DNA from: Planctomycetia bacterium
GTDB lineage: Bacteria; Planctomycetota; Phycisphaerae; UBA1845; UTPLA1
Assembly: GCA_015075745.1 (NCBI GenBank)
Contig: JABTTW010000002.1
Coordinates: 186,001 to 250,000 of the forward strand
DNA length: 64,000 bases
Direction: 5' to 3'
The notes below the pieces were generated by a model. It was not told the origin of the DNA. It made no database searches and saw only the letters and a program-made list of their open reading frames with translations. Both the position numbers and the translations under genes were made by a program. Shown here piece by piece: positions 45,582-55,700 of the stretch. Every line of letters starts with the position of its first letter. Position 1 is the first letter of the stretch.

Positions 45582-46238
45582 ATGAGCGTACTGGTCCCTA
45601 ACCGATTCCTCTTCAAGTTTGAGTTCCCGATTCATCGGGCCAAGAAGGGGCTGCCGATTAACGGCGACGTCGCCGCATGGGGCGACGAGTTCGCCCTGCC
45701 GCCCCTGTGCACGATCGACGGGGAAGAGCCATTCGGACAAGTCTACGCCGCATGGAACGAGGGCGGGATTTACATCGGCTGCAAGGTCAGCGAAAAGTCG
45801 CGGCCGCTGCGCTGCGACCCGGATAACTTTCGCAACTCGGACTGTCTCCGCCTGCTGACGGACATGCGCGACACGCGCGATATCCGCCGGGCATCGCGCT
45901 TCTGCCAGCACTTTTTCTTTATGCCTTCGGGCGGCGGATCGAAGGGTCGCGAGGCCTGCGCCGGTTCCGCGAAGATATCCCGTGCCACCCAGGATGCCCC
46001 GCTCGTCTCGCCGGGCGACATTCTCACCGCGTCGAAGGTGTCCAAGACCGGCTACAGCCTGACGGCCCACCTGCCCGCACGAGTCATGGCCGGCTTCGAT
46101 CCCGTCGAGAATCCGCGCATCGGGTTTTACTACATGCTCGAAGACACCGAACTGGGGCAGCAGGCATTGACCATCGGCGATGATCTGAACTGGTGGATCG
46201 ACCCCAGCACCTGGGCGACGGCGGTGATGCGTCGCTGA
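45582..46238 (+). CDS. CBM9/DOMON-like carbohydrate-binding protein
   Basis: A 218-residue protein with no signal peptide. The sequence INGDVAAWGDEF...YAAWNEGGIYIGCKVSEK has the pattern of CBM9-like sandwiches found in bacterial glycan-binding and cytochrome-type proteins. The middle has DCLRLLTDMRDTRDIRRASRF, and the end GDDLNWWIDPSTWATA is tryptophan-rich. It may bind sugars, but no catalytic motif is seen. It is divergent from GH31 and convergent with the M14 peptidase (15 bases between stops). Confidence 0.6.
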   Translation: MSVLVPNRFLFKFEFPIHRAKKGLPINGDVAAWGDEFALPPLCTIDGEEPFGQVYAAWNEGGIYIGCKVSEKSRPLRCDPDNFRNSDCLRLLTDMRDTRDIRRASRFCQHFFFMPSGGGSKGREACAGSAKISRATQDAPLVSPGDILTASKVSKTGYSLTAHLPARVMAGFDPVENPRIGFYYMLEDTELGQQALTIGDDLNWWIDPSTWATAVMRR

Positions 46239-46253
46239 TTCGCCGCGCCGCTT

Positions 46254-48077
46254 TTACTCTTGAAAATCACCCGGTAAACCGAAATAGCGCCCGATGGGGT
46301 ACACATCCTTGTTCTCATCCCAGTACGACGAACGCTGGTAGAAAAACTGGAGCCTTGCCCGGACGTTGTCCGCCTTGTCGGGGTTCTCCTTCAGCCACGC
46401 TTCGAACTCTCCGCGCAGCGACTCGTCCTTTTGCAGCCCCGCATCGGCGATCGGGGCCATGCAGTAATCTTCGAAATATTCCTTCTGCTCGAAGATGGTG
46501 TCGAAGAAACCCCAGCGCACGAGGCTGTCCGGCGCGTCCGGCTCCAGCATGTGCACCGCCACGCGCGACATCGGCTGATCGAGCATGACCACGGCCGACC
46601 CGGCGGGATAGCGCCGCATCTCCGAGGACTTCGTCGTCTTGAAGCTGAGCATGTGCCGCCCCTCGAACGGCCTCTCCGACCAGTGAACGTCGGCGAAGCG
46701 ATAGACCTCGACATTCGTCACCAGCGGCCTTTTCAATCGCGTCACTCGAAGCCCGTGAAGCTCCAGCTTTGCGATGACATCAATCCATTGCGGCGGGATG
46801 AGATAACCGCGCGGCGGCCGCACCGATTCGCTGACAACCGCCTTGGTAAAGAGTTTCGTTGGTACGTCGATCGGCTTAGCGGGCTCCCACTTCGGATACG
46901 ACCCCCCCGCCGCTTCGCTCGACTGCATGGTGTGAGCGAATCCCTTAAAGATCACCGGCTCGCCTTCGTCCTTCTCGTCGCCCACTGTCGCCAGCGGCAC
47001 CACATGAGGATCGGATTTGGGATCAGCAAACGCGGACGCCTCCTCATCCGCCGCCCGCACCGCGTCGATCAACTTCGCGGGCTCGGCGTTGATCAACTCC
47101 AGCGAACGGACCAGTATCTGGTGCGTCGCCCGGACGCGCGTTCCGTAGGGCTTAAGCATGTGGGTCTCGACGAGGAGCGACGGGCGATTGGTGATGGCGC
47201 CGTACATGGTCGAAAATCGCGGGGCGAATCCGCCGAAGCCCGAGGCAATGCTTTTCGACGGATCGAGTCGATCGCGCATGTCGAAGAAAAGCTGCGGACA
47301 GTGACCGTCCTCGGCGAGCGTGCGCAGCAGATGCGGATGGAGCTTGTCCTTCACCCAGCCCGCGATCGACGCGGGCGCCTCGGGTCCGAAGGCGGCGATA
47401 AAGGTGACGTCGTATTGCCAGTCCGCCCCGTCGGTGGTGTGCGTGTCAAACCAGAAATGCGGCCGCCAGGCGTGGTACATCCGCAGCCAGTGCCGCATCT
47501 CCAGCGCGTCGGCCTTGATGAAATCGCGATTGAGGTTGTAACCCTGCGCCGTGCAGCGGCAGCCCATCTCCTCCGGTCCGTTTTGATTGATGCGGTTGTA
47601 GCGGCTGCTGCGCTCGTGGCCATCGATGCTGAAGATCGGGACAATCAGCAGGATGACGTGATCCAACAGGCTCGCGTGAGTCTTGGTGATGGCGATCTCG
47701 CGCAGAAGCTGGAGGCTCGCGTCCTTCCCCTCGATCTCGCCGGAATGGATGCCGTTGTTGATGAGCACAATCGCCTTGCCGGTGGCCGCGGCCTGCTCCG
47801 ACGTGAAGGCCCGCTCGCGCGAGACGATGACCAGCGGCATGTCGCGCCCCTCGGGCGTTGTCCCCATCTTGACAACGCGGACCCATGGCGATGCCTGCTC
47901 GGCCGCGCGCACGGATGCGACCGCCTCGGCGTAGTCGCCCGTCCGAACGAAATCGGTGCGCTCGGCGGTCAGGACGAAGTCGGACGCAGCGGGACCCGCA
48001 CACCCCGGCCATGTCAGAGCGAAGCCTGCGATTACGATTGTGAATGCAATCCGTGGGCGAGAGGGAAGCGCGTTCAT
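46254..48077 (-). CDS. M14-family zinc carboxypeptidase-like lipoprotein
   Basis: A 607-residue exported metallopeptidase. The signal peptide (PRIAFTIVIAGFALTWPGCA) ends in the lipobox WPGC. The catalytic domain has the zinc motif NGIHSGEIEGKD (His and Glu of HxxE) and the third ligand region in FWFDTHTTDG. M14 enzymes cleave C-terminal residues or peptidoglycan peptides in the periplasm. The C-terminal 250 residues are of unknown function. I chose the ATG at 48077 (MNALPSRPRI); the open frame extends to 48260 but that segment has no coding features. The PfkB kinase gene lies 68 bases upstream on the same strand. Confidence 0.82.
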   Translation of the reverse strand: MNALPSRPRIAFTIVIAGFALTWPGCAGPAASDFVLTAERTDFVRTGDYAEAVASVRAAEQASPWVRVVKMGTTPEGRDMPLVIVSRERAFTSEQAAATGKAIVLINNGIHSGEIEGKDASLQLLREIAITKTHASLLDHVILLIVPIFSIDGHERSSRYNRINQNGPEEMGCRCTAQGYNLNRDFIKADALEMRHWLRMYHAWRPHFWFDTHTTDGADWQYDVTFIAAFGPEAPASIAGWVKDKLHPHLLRTLAEDGHCPQLFFDMRDRLDPSKSIASGFGGFAPRFSTMYGAITNRPSLLVETHMLKPYGTRVRATHQILVRSLELINAEPAKLIDAVRAADEEASAFADPKSDPHVVPLATVGDEKDEGEPVIFKGFAHTMQSSEAAGGSYPKWEPAKPIDVPTKLFTKAVVSESVRPPRGYLIPPQWIDVIAKLELHGLRVTRLKRPLVTNVEVYRFADVHWSERPFEGRHMLSFKTTKSSEMRRYPAGSAVVMLDQPMSRVAVHMLEPDAPDSLVRWGFFDTIFEQKEYFEDYCMAPIADAGLQKDESLRGEFEAWLKENPDKADNVRARLQFFYQRSSYWDENKDVYPIGRYFGLPGDFQE

Positions 48078-48145
48078 CCAAGACTCCGGGCGTTCTGGTT
48101 TCCTCGGCGTCGCCAATGGGTGGGTCGGATCACGCGAACAAGCCG

Positions 48146-49051
48146 TCAGTCGAAGCTCAACATCGACTTGTATTGGGCCAGGCGTTTTTCGACTTCTGCC
48201 GGGGTCGCGGCGGAAATCGATCGCATCGAAAAATCCTCGATGGCGATCGACGCGATGCATGCCCCGCGCGCCATCGCGCTCTTCAAGGCCGGGCCGTCAA
48301 ACCGGTCGATGGCCGCCAGATGGCCCATCATCCCCGCGGCAAAGCTGTCGCCCGCCCCGGTTGGATCCTTCACCTGTCGGGTCGGATAGGCCGGAAGCGT
48401 GTAGGCCTCATCTTCCGAGACCAGCAGCGCTCCGTGCTCGCCCTTTTTGATGACGGCGAAGATCGGGCCCATCTTGAGCACTTCCATACCCGCGGTCACC
48501 AGGTCGTCCTTGCCTGATAGCAGCCGCGCTTCGCCGTCGTTCAGGATGATGCCGTCGACCTCGCCCAGCGTCTTCAGGAGTTCGTCGCGATGCTCGTTGA
48601 TCCACAGGTTCATCGTGTCGCAGACGATCAACTTCGGCGCTTTGAGTTGAGCGATGAAGGCTCGCTGAATGGCGGGATGTGTATTGGCGAGGAAGACGAA
48701 TCCCGAATCGGTGAAGTGATCGGGAATCCTCGGCGGGGCCTCCCCCACCACGTTCAAATCGGTACGCAGGCTCTCCGCACTGCTCATGTCGCCGACGTAC
48801 TTTCCGTGCCAGCGAAACGTCTTGGCGCCGGCGCGGGTCTCCAGCCCCGATAGATCAATATCGCGGTCCTTGAACACTTGCAGGAAATCAGTCGGGAAGT
48901 CCTCTCCGACCACACCGACCAGCCGCACCGACGTCAGTAGGCTCGCCCCCAAGGTGAAATATCCGGCTGACCCTCCCAGGACGTCGCGTGCGATGCCGTA
49001 CGGCGTTTCGACGGTGTCGATCCCAATCGTTCCAGTGGCGAGTAGTGACAT
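48146..49051 (-). CDS. PfkB-family carbohydrate kinase
   Basis: A 301-residue ribokinase/PfkB-type sugar or nucleoside kinase. The N-terminus MSLLATGTIGIDTVETPYG and GGSAGYFTLGASLL fit the substrate-binding fold. The second PfkB signature, DPTGAGDSFAAGMMGHL, holds the catalytic Asp. GAGG lies 4 bases before the chosen ATG at 49051; the longer frame to 49111 is not supported. Homologues in planctomycetes are usually labelled sugar kinase without a defined substrate. Confidence 0.88.
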   Translation of the reverse strand: MSLLATGTIGIDTVETPYGIARDVLGGSAGYFTLGASLLTSVRLVGVVGEDFPTDFLQVFKDRDIDLSGLETRAGAKTFRWHGKYVGDMSSAESLRTDLNVVGEAPPRIPDHFTDSGFVFLANTHPAIQRAFIAQLKAPKLIVCDTMNLWINEHRDELLKTLGEVDGIILNDGEARLLSGKDDLVTAGMEVLKMGPIFAVIKKGEHGALLVSEDEAYTLPAYPTRQVKDPTGAGDSFAAGMMGHLAAIDRFDGPALKSAMARGACIASIAIEDFSMRSISAATPAEVEKRLAQYKSMLSFD

Positions 49052-49231
49052 GTTGCCTCTTTCCGCTGCTTGTCGCGCGTCTTCAAACCGATTATTGCTG
49101 ACTCCATCCATCTAGAATGGGTCACGATTCTTGCGACCTCCCGAGGATTGGTCAACCAAGCCTATCGTCCCTGGCTCTTCGACCCGGCGTTGACACAGAT
49201 TCTCCAGCCCTGAGAATTACCGACTATCGTA

Positions 49232-49639
49232 ATGATGAGAACGCTTATCAAGAGGGGAATTCGGGGACTCTTCGCCGCTGCGACTGGTCGGCGGGCCTTC
49301 CGGCTTGTGCCGCTCTGCCTGGGCGCGGTCTGGCTCGGCTTCGCAGGCTGCGGCGGATCGTCGCCGCCGACCCAGCCGGTGGTTGAATCCCGACCCGCAA
49401 ACCCCGTCCAGCCGATGGCGCGACAGGAACCGGAACCTCCACCGCCGGAGGAGTACTTTGAACCGGGCGCCGGACTGCCGGGCCGGACCCACTGGGTGAA
49501 AAAAGGCGAGACTCTCTACAGCATCGCGCGGCAATACTACGGAACAGAGAACCAGTGGCGAAAGATCTACTACGCCAACGACCGTCGCCTGCGCCACCCC
49601 GACGAGCTTCCGGTGGGGATCAAGCTGATCATTCCCTGA
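49232..49639 (+). CDS. LysM-domain lipoprotein
   Basis: A 135-residue protein. The signal region (FRLVPLCLGAVWLGFAGC) ends in the lipobox GFAGC. A proline-rich linker follows, then a single C-terminal LysM domain (THWVKKGETLYSIARQYYGT...IYYANDRRL...LPVGIKLIIP). LysM binds the GlcNAc backbone of peptidoglycan. It probably tethers the protein to the cell wall. The 3' end overlaps the long recG frame by 85 bases if recG starts at 49555. Confidence 0.85.
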   Translation: MMRTLIKRGIRGLFAAATGRRAFRLVPLCLGAVWLGFAGCGGSSPPTQPVVESRPANPVQPMARQEPEPPPPEEYFEPGAGLPGRTHWVKKGETLYSIARQYYGTENQWRKIYYANDRRLRHPDELPVGIKLIIP

Positions 49640-51726
49640 CCCGCCGCTCGGCCGGGCTGCCGCAACTATCGGATTCGGTGCAGTTCCTGCCCGGCGTCGG
49701 CCCGCGGCGCGCCGGCCTGCTCGCCGAACTCGGCATCCGTACGATTCTCGATCTGATCGAGTATTTCCCCGCCCGCCACGAGCGGCAGGAATCCCGATTC
49801 ATCGAGAATCTCGAACTCGGCATGACCGCGACGGTCATCGGCAAGATCGCCGCCGTCACGTCGCGTCGCAGCCGTCAGGGGCCCACCGTATCGGCGACCC
49901 TCCTCGACAACACCGGTCGCTGCAACCTCACCTGGTTTCGCGCCGGGTGGATGGCCGATCGCATTCAGCGCGGCTCCGTCGTCCGCGCCACCGGCCGGGT
50001 GACCGAGTATCACCATCTCGCCCAGCTCATCAATCCGAAGCTCGAAGTCCTCGGCGAAGACGCCGCCCCGGTCGATGAATCGTCGCCGGCGATGCTTCAG
50101 CCGGTCTATCCCGCGAGCATGGCATTGCCCAGCAAGACCATCGCCAAGCTCATCCTCGACAACCTGCCGCGCCTGCTGCCGCTCATTCAGGAGTATCACG
50201 ATCCGGAGTTTCTCAAGGAGCGCAAGCTCGCCGGGCGCCGCTGGGCCGTCGAAACCATGCACCGCCCGGCGCGCGACAGCGACCTCCCCGCCGCGCGCCG
50301 GCGCATCGCCTTCGACGAGCTGCTCGCCATGCAGCTCGCCCTGACCGTCGCCCGCCGCAGCCTCCGATCCGACGCAAAGTCGCATGTTCTGCCGTGCAGC
50401 GCCGAGATCGACCGCCGCATCCGCCGCAGATTCGGCTTCAACCTCACGCCCGCGCAGGACCGCGCCATTCGCGACATCGTCACGGACATGAATCGCCCCC
50501 GACCGATGCACCGATTGCTCCAGGGCGATGTCGGCTGCGGCAAGACCGTCGTCGCCTTGTACGCGGCGCTGGTCGCCATCGCCAATGGCAAACAGGCGGC
50601 CATAATGGCGCCGACAGACCTGCTCGCCCGGCAGCACTATGAGTCCACCCGGCGATATCTCGTCGACAGCCGCGTTCGATTCGCCCTGCTCACCGGCCGA
50701 CTGACCGCCGCCGAGCGCAAGGCCATTTACGCGAAAATCGACGCCGGAGAACTGGACCTGCTGATCGGCACGCACGCGCTCATTCAGGACTCCGTCCGAC
50801 TCACGAACCTCGGTCTCGCCGTCGTCGACGAGCAGCATCGCTTCGGCGTCCGCCAGCGCGCCTCCATCCGCGGAAAGGGGCTTGACCCGCACTATCTCAT
50901 CATGACCGCCACGCCGATCCCGCGTACGCTGGCCATGACCGTCTTCGGCGATCTGGATATCACCACCATCGATGAAATGCCCCCGGGCCGTGTGCCCATC
51001 GTCACTCGCGTCTGCCCGCCGAGCGAAGCGGGCACGGCATGGGACTTTGTTCGATCGCGGATCGCCCTCGGCGAACAAGCCTATGTCGTCTACCCGCTGG
51101 TCGACGAGACCGACGGCTCACAGCTTCGCGACGCCACCACAGAGTATGAACGCCTCAGCAAGAGCGAGTTCGCCGGCATGCGCGTCGGCCTGGTCCATGG
51201 TCGCCTGGAGAATCGCAAGCGCGAAGCGGTCATGGCCGACTTCGTCGCCGGCCGTGTGCAGGTACTCGTGTCCACCACGGTGATCGAGGTCGGCATCGAC
51301 GTGCCACAGGCGACCTGCATGATCGTCGAGCACGCCGAGCGCTACGGCCTCTCGCAGCTCCACCAGCTTCGCGGGCGCGTCGGTCGCGGCGGCGCTCGCG
51401 GCTACTGCTTTCTGATGACACAGAGCCAGACCGCACAAAACGAGCGCCTCGCCGTCCTTGCAAGGACGACGGATGGATTCAAAATAGCCGAAGAGGACCT
51501 GCGCCTGCGCGGCCCCGGCGAACTGCTCGGCACTCGGCAGCACGGACTGCCCGACCTCCGCGTCGCCGATCTGCTTCGCGATGGCGACCTGCTCCGGCTG
51601 GCCCAACGGGATGCGGCGCAGATCATCAGGTCTGATCCGGCCCTGGCCTCGGCCCGGCATGCGGCGCTGAAGGCTATGATCCGGCAAAAGTTCGCCGATG
51701 TGGTCGGCTCGCTTAGCGCCGGCTGA
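49555..51726 (+). CDS. recG: ATP-dependent DNA helicase RecG
   Basis: RecG remodels stalled replication forks and Holliday junctions. The visible order is: HhH-like N-terminus (FLPGVGPRRAGLLAELGI), OB-fold wedge domain, then a superfamily 2 helicase core with Walker A GDVGCGKTV, motif II DEQHRFG, motif III TATPIPRT and motif VI QLRGRVGRGGARGYC. The C-terminus ends GPGELLGTRQHGLPDLRVAD, typical of RecG. The first codon is a GTG at 49555 inside the LysM gene (723 residues). A GTG at 49678 would give 682 residues, nearer the usual RecG length. The 3' end is certain, the start is not. Confidence 0.93.
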   Translation: MAKDLLRQRPSPAPPRRASGGDQADHSLTRRSAGLPQLSDSVQFLPGVGPRRAGLLAELGIRTILDLIEYFPARHERQESRFIENLELGMTATVIGKIAAVTSRRSRQGPTVSATLLDNTGRCNLTWFRAGWMADRIQRGSVVRATGRVTEYHHLAQLINPKLEVLGEDAAPVDESSPAMLQPVYPASMALPSKTIAKLILDNLPRLLPLIQEYHDPEFLKERKLAGRRWAVETMHRPARDSDLPAARRRIAFDELLAMQLALTVARRSLRSDAKSHVLPCSAEIDRRIRRRFGFNLTPAQDRAIRDIVTDMNRPRPMHRLLQGDVGCGKTVVALYAALVAIANGKQAAIMAPTDLLARQHYESTRRYLVDSRVRFALLTGRLTAAERKAIYAKIDAGELDLLIGTHALIQDSVRLTNLGLAVVDEQHRFGVRQRASIRGKGLDPHYLIMTATPIPRTLAMTVFGDLDITTIDEMPPGRVPIVTRVCPPSEAGTAWDFVRSRIALGEQAYVVYPLVDETDGSQLRDATTEYERLSKSEFAGMRVGLVHGRLENRKREAVMADFVAGRVQVLVSTTVIEVGIDVPQATCMIVEHAERYGLSQLHQLRGRVGRGGARGYCFLMTQSQTAQNERLAVLARTTDGFKIAEEDLRLRGPGELLGTRQHGLPDLRVADLLRDGDLLRLAQRDAAQIIRSDPALASARHAALKAMIRQKFADVVGSLSAG

Positions 51727-51779
51727 CCCGACGTGGCCGGACGAACGCGAAACGATTGAATTGACTGGGAGAAAAGAAG

Positions 51780-52823
51780 ATGCTGACTCGATGGATCCTC
51801 GCCGCCTCAATGGCCGCCGGGCTCATATGCAACACCGCCGTGGCCGTAACGCCCTTCGCCAAGGCGACCGTTTTCGTCACCCTCGATGTCAAAGGTTCGT
51901 CACTGTCCGGCACGCTCTGGATGGACCGCGACGCCGTCGAAGTGAAGTTCCCCATCGATAAAAACGGCGACGTCAACTACACCGACGGCGAGTTGATGCT
52001 GGTCCGCGGTCCGCTCACCGACTACATCAATGCAAACTTGCAGATCATGTGGGACGGCCAGGTGCATCCCATCTCGGCAACCGAGTTTGACTACGCCGCC
52101 CATCCGGTCGAGCGGAACAACGGCGTGAAGATTCTCTTCAACGTCAGCGGATACAAGGCCGGAACGCCGATCGTCATCTATTCCCGGCTGCTCGCCGACC
52201 TCTGGCGTCAGGCACAAACCGTCGTCGCGATGACCAACGAGGGGCAAAAAGAAGTCTGGTCGCTTGCCGCCGGAAACTACTACGACTCGCGGCTCAGCCC
52301 TTCGCAAGGAAAGTCCGCCTCGTCGCAGCCCTCGGCGACTACCGGCACCATCAAGGCCCGCTACGGCTGCGCCGCCATGTGCCTCGGCGTGGATTTCGAC
52401 GCGCCGATTGAGAAATGCCCGCGATGCGCCGGCCCTGCCGCGAGCCTCTTTGGCGCAAACATTCCCGGCAAGAATTACATCGGGCCTATGGGCGGCGTCG
52501 TGACGAACTTCGTTCCCGGCTCCTATAAGCTGGAAGCGGTGCTGGTTTCTCGCGGCGAGCTTCGCTTCTACCTGTGCACCGAGGGACTCGTCGTGCAGCC
52601 CGCCGCCGCGCTGACAGGAAAAGTGCAGTTGTGGCCCGCAGGCAGCCAGTCGGTGACGCCTGCCGTTGAGTTGAAGCGCTCGTCGGACGGCGCGTACATG
52701 GCCGTCGCCGTGCCGGATACCATTGCCGTCCCCTTCCAGGCCCGCTGCACCCTGAATTCGGCGGAGTTTCCCGGCAACCGCATGGTGGAGTTCTACATTC
52801 CAATCGTCGCCGGCTTGAAATAG
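51780..52823 (+). CDS. Secreted hypothetical protein with cysteine pairs
   Basis: A 347-residue exported protein with GGGAGAAAAGAAG just before the ATG and a signal peptide (MLTRWILAASMAAGLICNTA). The mature part has an N-terminal beta-rich segment (ATVFVTLDVKGSSLSGTLWM) and a middle with CAAMCLG...EKCPRCAG, which could bind zinc or form disulfides. I do not recognise a family. It follows recG by 53 bases and is likely in the same transcript. Confidence 0.6.
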   Translation: MLTRWILAASMAAGLICNTAVAVTPFAKATVFVTLDVKGSSLSGTLWMDRDAVEVKFPIDKNGDVNYTDGELMLVRGPLTDYINANLQIMWDGQVHPISATEFDYAAHPVERNNGVKILFNVSGYKAGTPIVIYSRLLADLWRQAQTVVAMTNEGQKEVWSLAAGNYYDSRLSPSQGKSASSQPSATTGTIKARYGCAAMCLGVDFDAPIEKCPRCAGPAASLFGANIPGKNYIGPMGGVVTNFVPGSYKLEAVLVSRGELRFYLCTEGLVVQPAAALTGKVQLWPAGSQSVTPAVELKRSSDGAYMAVAVPDTIAVPFQARCTLNSAEFPGNRMVEFYIPIVAGLK

Positions 52824-52889
52824 GCGCAGCCCCGCTTCGCCGAAACACCACTTTGTTGCGGTTGTTGGCTTCCGCAATATCACAATCGC

Positions 52890-52936
52890 CGGCTCAATGG
52901 CGAGAGTGGCGGGTGCCGGTGTGGATCATCGCGACG
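52890..52936 (-). repeat. Duplicate of the purH 3' end
   Basis: A 46-base stretch matches 53825-53870 at 42 positions. On the minus strand it encodes [13 protein letters not shown] and a stop, next to the purH C-terminus [13 protein letters not shown]. It lies directly after the zinc-ribbon membrane protein gene (minus strand). Confidence 0.85.
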
Positions 52937-52948
52937 AAGTCTTTTGCG

Positions 52949-53677
52949 TTATGGACCTCTCGCCGAGTTCTCCTGCTCCTCCCAAATCGCCTCCAACGGC
53001 ACGTCCGCATTCTTGCCGATGAGATAGGCCCGCGTCGCTTCGTCGAATTTCTGACCGCATTCGGGGCACCTCGGCCGAAGCGTCATACCAAGCTGATAGC
53101 CGCAGGCCAGACACCGTTCCGGCGTCTCAGCCAACCGGCGGCCCATCCATGAGATCACCCTAGCCGAAAGAAACGCCAGCCACGGGATCAGGAGCACGGC
53201 CGCCGTTGACCTCGCCTCGAGCCGAACAAACGTCAGGTTCACATTCGCGAACTGCGATTTCACGATTTCCAAGAAACCATAGCGTTCGTGATCACTTGCT
53301 AACGTGAATCCGTCGGATACACGCTCGGTGAATTGATCGTCGCGCGGGTCGTCATCCGCGGTGATCGCCTCCTGCGCCTCTTCGGACAGATAGGGATTGT
53401 CCACGAGCGCCGCGGCGAGCCTCTCTTGGTTGCGACGCCGATTCTCGGCGCGAAGCGGCTTGTCGATGTTGCCAATGACCAGCGTCACATACCGACGAGT
53501 AGACACAACCGCCAGACTCTTCACTCGCCAAACAAAGCTGCGCGAATCAGCGAGCCGGGCAACCGTCAGATGTGTGGCAAACAAAACCATGGGAAACAAG
53601 AGCAAGGCATGAATAGCAACCAGCCAGGCGATCGAGCGACGAAACCGAATCGAAGGTTTGCTTGTCGTCGTGTTCAT
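52949..53677 (-). CDS. Membrane protein with C-terminal zinc ribbon
   Basis: A 242-residue protein with two hydrophobic segments (SIAWLVAIHALLLFPMVLFA and AAVLLIPWLAFLSARVI). A C-terminal zinc ribbon follows (CLACGYQLGMTLRPRCPECG), the same ribbon type as in the 7448-8446 protein. The loop between the segments is charged. Function is unknown. The ATG at 53677 is chosen by the hydrophobic N-terminus; codons at 53704 and 53719 are possible. The gene lies between two copies of the purH 3' end and may be a late insertion. Confidence 0.6.
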   Translation of the reverse strand: MNTTTSKPSIRFRRSIAWLVAIHALLLFPMVLFATHLTVARLADSRSFVWRVKSLAVVSTRRYVTLVIGNIDKPLRAENRRRNQERLAAALVDNPYLSEEAQEAITADDDPRDDQFTERVSDGFTLASDHERYGFLEIVKSQFANVNLTFVRLEARSTAAVLLIPWLAFLSARVISWMGRRLAETPERCLACGYQLGMTLRPRCPECGQKFDEATRAYLIGKNADVPLEAIWEEQENSARGP

Positions 53678-53823
53678 AGCTGATGATATTCCTTCGGTGG
53701 GCATCACCCACCATACCATTTACGAGAGGTCTTGGTCGAGACCTTCGTCTGGATAAAGAAAAACTTCCATGCATCAGCAGTCAATTAGTTGGACTGGCGA
53801 ACAATCCAACTGGATTAAGCCTA

Positions 53824-53870
53824 CGGCTCAATGGCGAAAGTGGCGCGTGCCCGTGTGGATCATCGCCACG
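53824..53870 (-). repeat. purH 3' end, second member of the duplicated pair
   Basis: This is the authentic end of purH and includes its stop codon. It matches 52890-52936 in the same orientation with four mismatches in 46 bases. Confidence 0.85.
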
Positions 53871-55537
53871 TTCCGCTCGTCGCAGGCGGCGATGGTTTCG
53901 TCGTCGCGCTTCGAGCCGCCGGGCTGAATGATTGCCGTGACGCCTGCCTCCATGAGAATGTCCGGCCCGTCGCGAAACGGGAAGAACGCGTCCGACGCCG
54001 CGACGCTGCCTGCGAGTTTGCCCGCGTGGCCATTCTCCTTCGCCAGCCACGTGGCGATGCGGCAACTCATCACGCGTGACATCTGCCCGGCCCCGTTGCC
54101 GATGAGCATGCCGTCCCTGCAGATGCTGATGGCGTTGCTCTTGGTGTGCTTGGCGACGAGCCATGCGAGACGAAGGTCGGCCATTTCGGCGTCGGTCGGC
54201 TTGCGCTTGGTGACGACCTTCCACTCGTTTTCATTGAGTCCGACAAGGTCGCGCGATTGAACGAGCATCCCCCCGGCGATGCGCTTGTAGTCGAGCTCAC
54301 CCGGGTCAGGCTCGACGTCCATCGGCCCGACGGCCAGCAGACGAACCTTTTCGCCCCACTTCTTTCGTGTACGGATTACCTGAATCGCGTCGTCCTCAAA
54401 CGAGGGGGCAACAAGCACTTCGACGAAAAACGCCCCCGCCCCGGCGTCCTTGCCCCACTTCTGAAGCGAGTCCATCACCACTTCTGCAAACGCGGCCGTG
54501 ACCGGAAAGTTGACGGCCAGAATGCCGCCCATGGCGGCGTTGGGGTCGCCGAGGTAGGCGCGGCGGTAGGCTTCGATGGGGTCGGAGGCGATGCCGATGC
54601 CGCAGGCGTTGGTGTGTTTGATGAAGACGCAGATTCCTGGCTCATGGCTTTGCCGTGCGAGTTCCGCGCAAAGCGCGAGCGCAGCGTCGGCGTCTGCTAG
54701 GTTGTTGTAGGAAGCATCTGTGGTTGCTTCTCCCATCTCCAATTCCGCCAATCCAAGATCGTGCGAACCCTCTAGACCTATGCAGCCCGCCAACACAGCC
54801 CTTTGGTGAGGGTTTTCGCCATATCGAAGAGGCTTGTATGGCGACAGGGGCAGCGAGAGTCGGTCCTCGTCCCAATCGGCAAAGAGATTCTTGACTGATT
54901 CGGATGGTGCAGTTTTGACCGTCTCCTCAAGGTCGTTTGCTACACGCTCCATAAGGTAAATCTCGATTGACGAATCGAGTTCTCCCGTGAGACGAAAAGC
55001 CCGGGTGGCCAGTAATAGGCGCGTGTGCTGCGACACGCTTCTCGAGCTTCGCCATTCATCCAAGATCAAGTCAATCAGATCCGAACCGGGCACAACGACA
55101 ACATGCTTATGATTCTTCGCCGCAGCCCGCAGCATGCACGGACCCCCGATGTCGATCATCTCAATCGCCTGCTCAAACGTGCAGTTCGGGTCCGCCACCG
55201 TCTTCTCAAACGGATACAGGTTCACCACCACCATGTCGATTGGTTTGATCCCGTGCTCTTCGAGTTGCCTCATGTGCTCGGGGTTGTCGCGGTCGGCGAG
55301 AATGCCCGCGTGAATCTTCGGGTGCAGCGTCTTCGCGCGGCCGTCAAGCATCTCAGGGAAGCCGGTGACCTCCTCGACCATCGTGACGGGAATGCCCGCG
55401 TCCTTGAGGTGCTTCGCCGTGCCGCCGGTGGAGATGATCTCGATGCCGAACTCATCGACGAGCGCACGGGCAAATTCGACGATGCCGGTCTTGTCATAGA
55501 CGGCGATAAGGGCGCGGCGAATCGGCATGTCGGCCAT
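53828..55537 (-). CDS. purH: Bifunctional AICAR transformylase / IMP cyclohydrolase PurH
   Basis: PurH catalyses the last two steps of IMP synthesis. The 569-residue product starts with the MGS-like IMP cyclohydrolase domain ([39 protein letters not shown]). The AICAR transformylase domain contains [35 protein letters not shown] and [12 protein letters not shown]. Its length is slightly above the usual 510-530. AGGACG lies 9 bases before the ATG at 55537; the longer frame to 55603 is not supported. guaB, which uses its product, is 36 kb away. Confidence 0.96.
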   Translation of the reverse strand: MADMPIRRALIAVYDKTGIVEFARALVDEFGIEIISTGGTAKHLKDAGIPVTMVEEVTGFPEMLDGRAKTLHPKIHAGILADRDNPEHMRQLEEHGIKPIDMVVVNLYPFEKTVADPNCTFEQAIEMIDIGGPCMLRAAAKNHKHVVVVPGSDLIDLILDEWRSSRSVSQHTRLLLATRAFRLTGELDSSIEIYLMERVANDLEETVKTAPSESVKNLFADWDEDRLSLPLSPYKPLRYGENPHQRAVLAGCIGLEGSHDLGLAELEMGEATTDASYNNLADADAALALCAELARQSHEPGICVFIKHTNACGIGIASDPIEAYRRAYLGDPNAAMGGILAVNFPVTAAFAEVVMDSLQKWGKDAGAGAFFVEVLVAPSFEDDAIQVIRTRKKWGEKVRLLAVGPMDVEPDPGELDYKRIAGGMLVQSRDLVGLNENEWKVVTKRKPTDAEMADLRLAWLVAKHTKSNAISICRDGMLIGNGAGQMSRVMSCRIATWLAKENGHAGKLAGSVAASDAFFPFRDGPDILMEAGVTAIIQPGGSKRDDETIAACDERNVAMIHTGTRHFRH

Positions 55538-55700
55538 GGAAAGCGTCCTTTCTTCCACGCGGTGCAGAGCCTGATAGGGTAGCGGATCGCCCCGACCAGA
55601 CAATACCGGGACCGGCTCACCAAGAAACGCTCATAGAAATGGGTGCAGGTGAGAGTTGAAGGCCGCGGCGAATGCTCCCGCCGGGCATGGGGCGTCAGTG

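Noticed and set aside
46431..48389. 652-residue open frame on the plus strand
   Set aside because: It is a shadow of the M14 peptidase on the minus strand, where HxxE and the lipobox are found. High GC keeps the opposite frame open.
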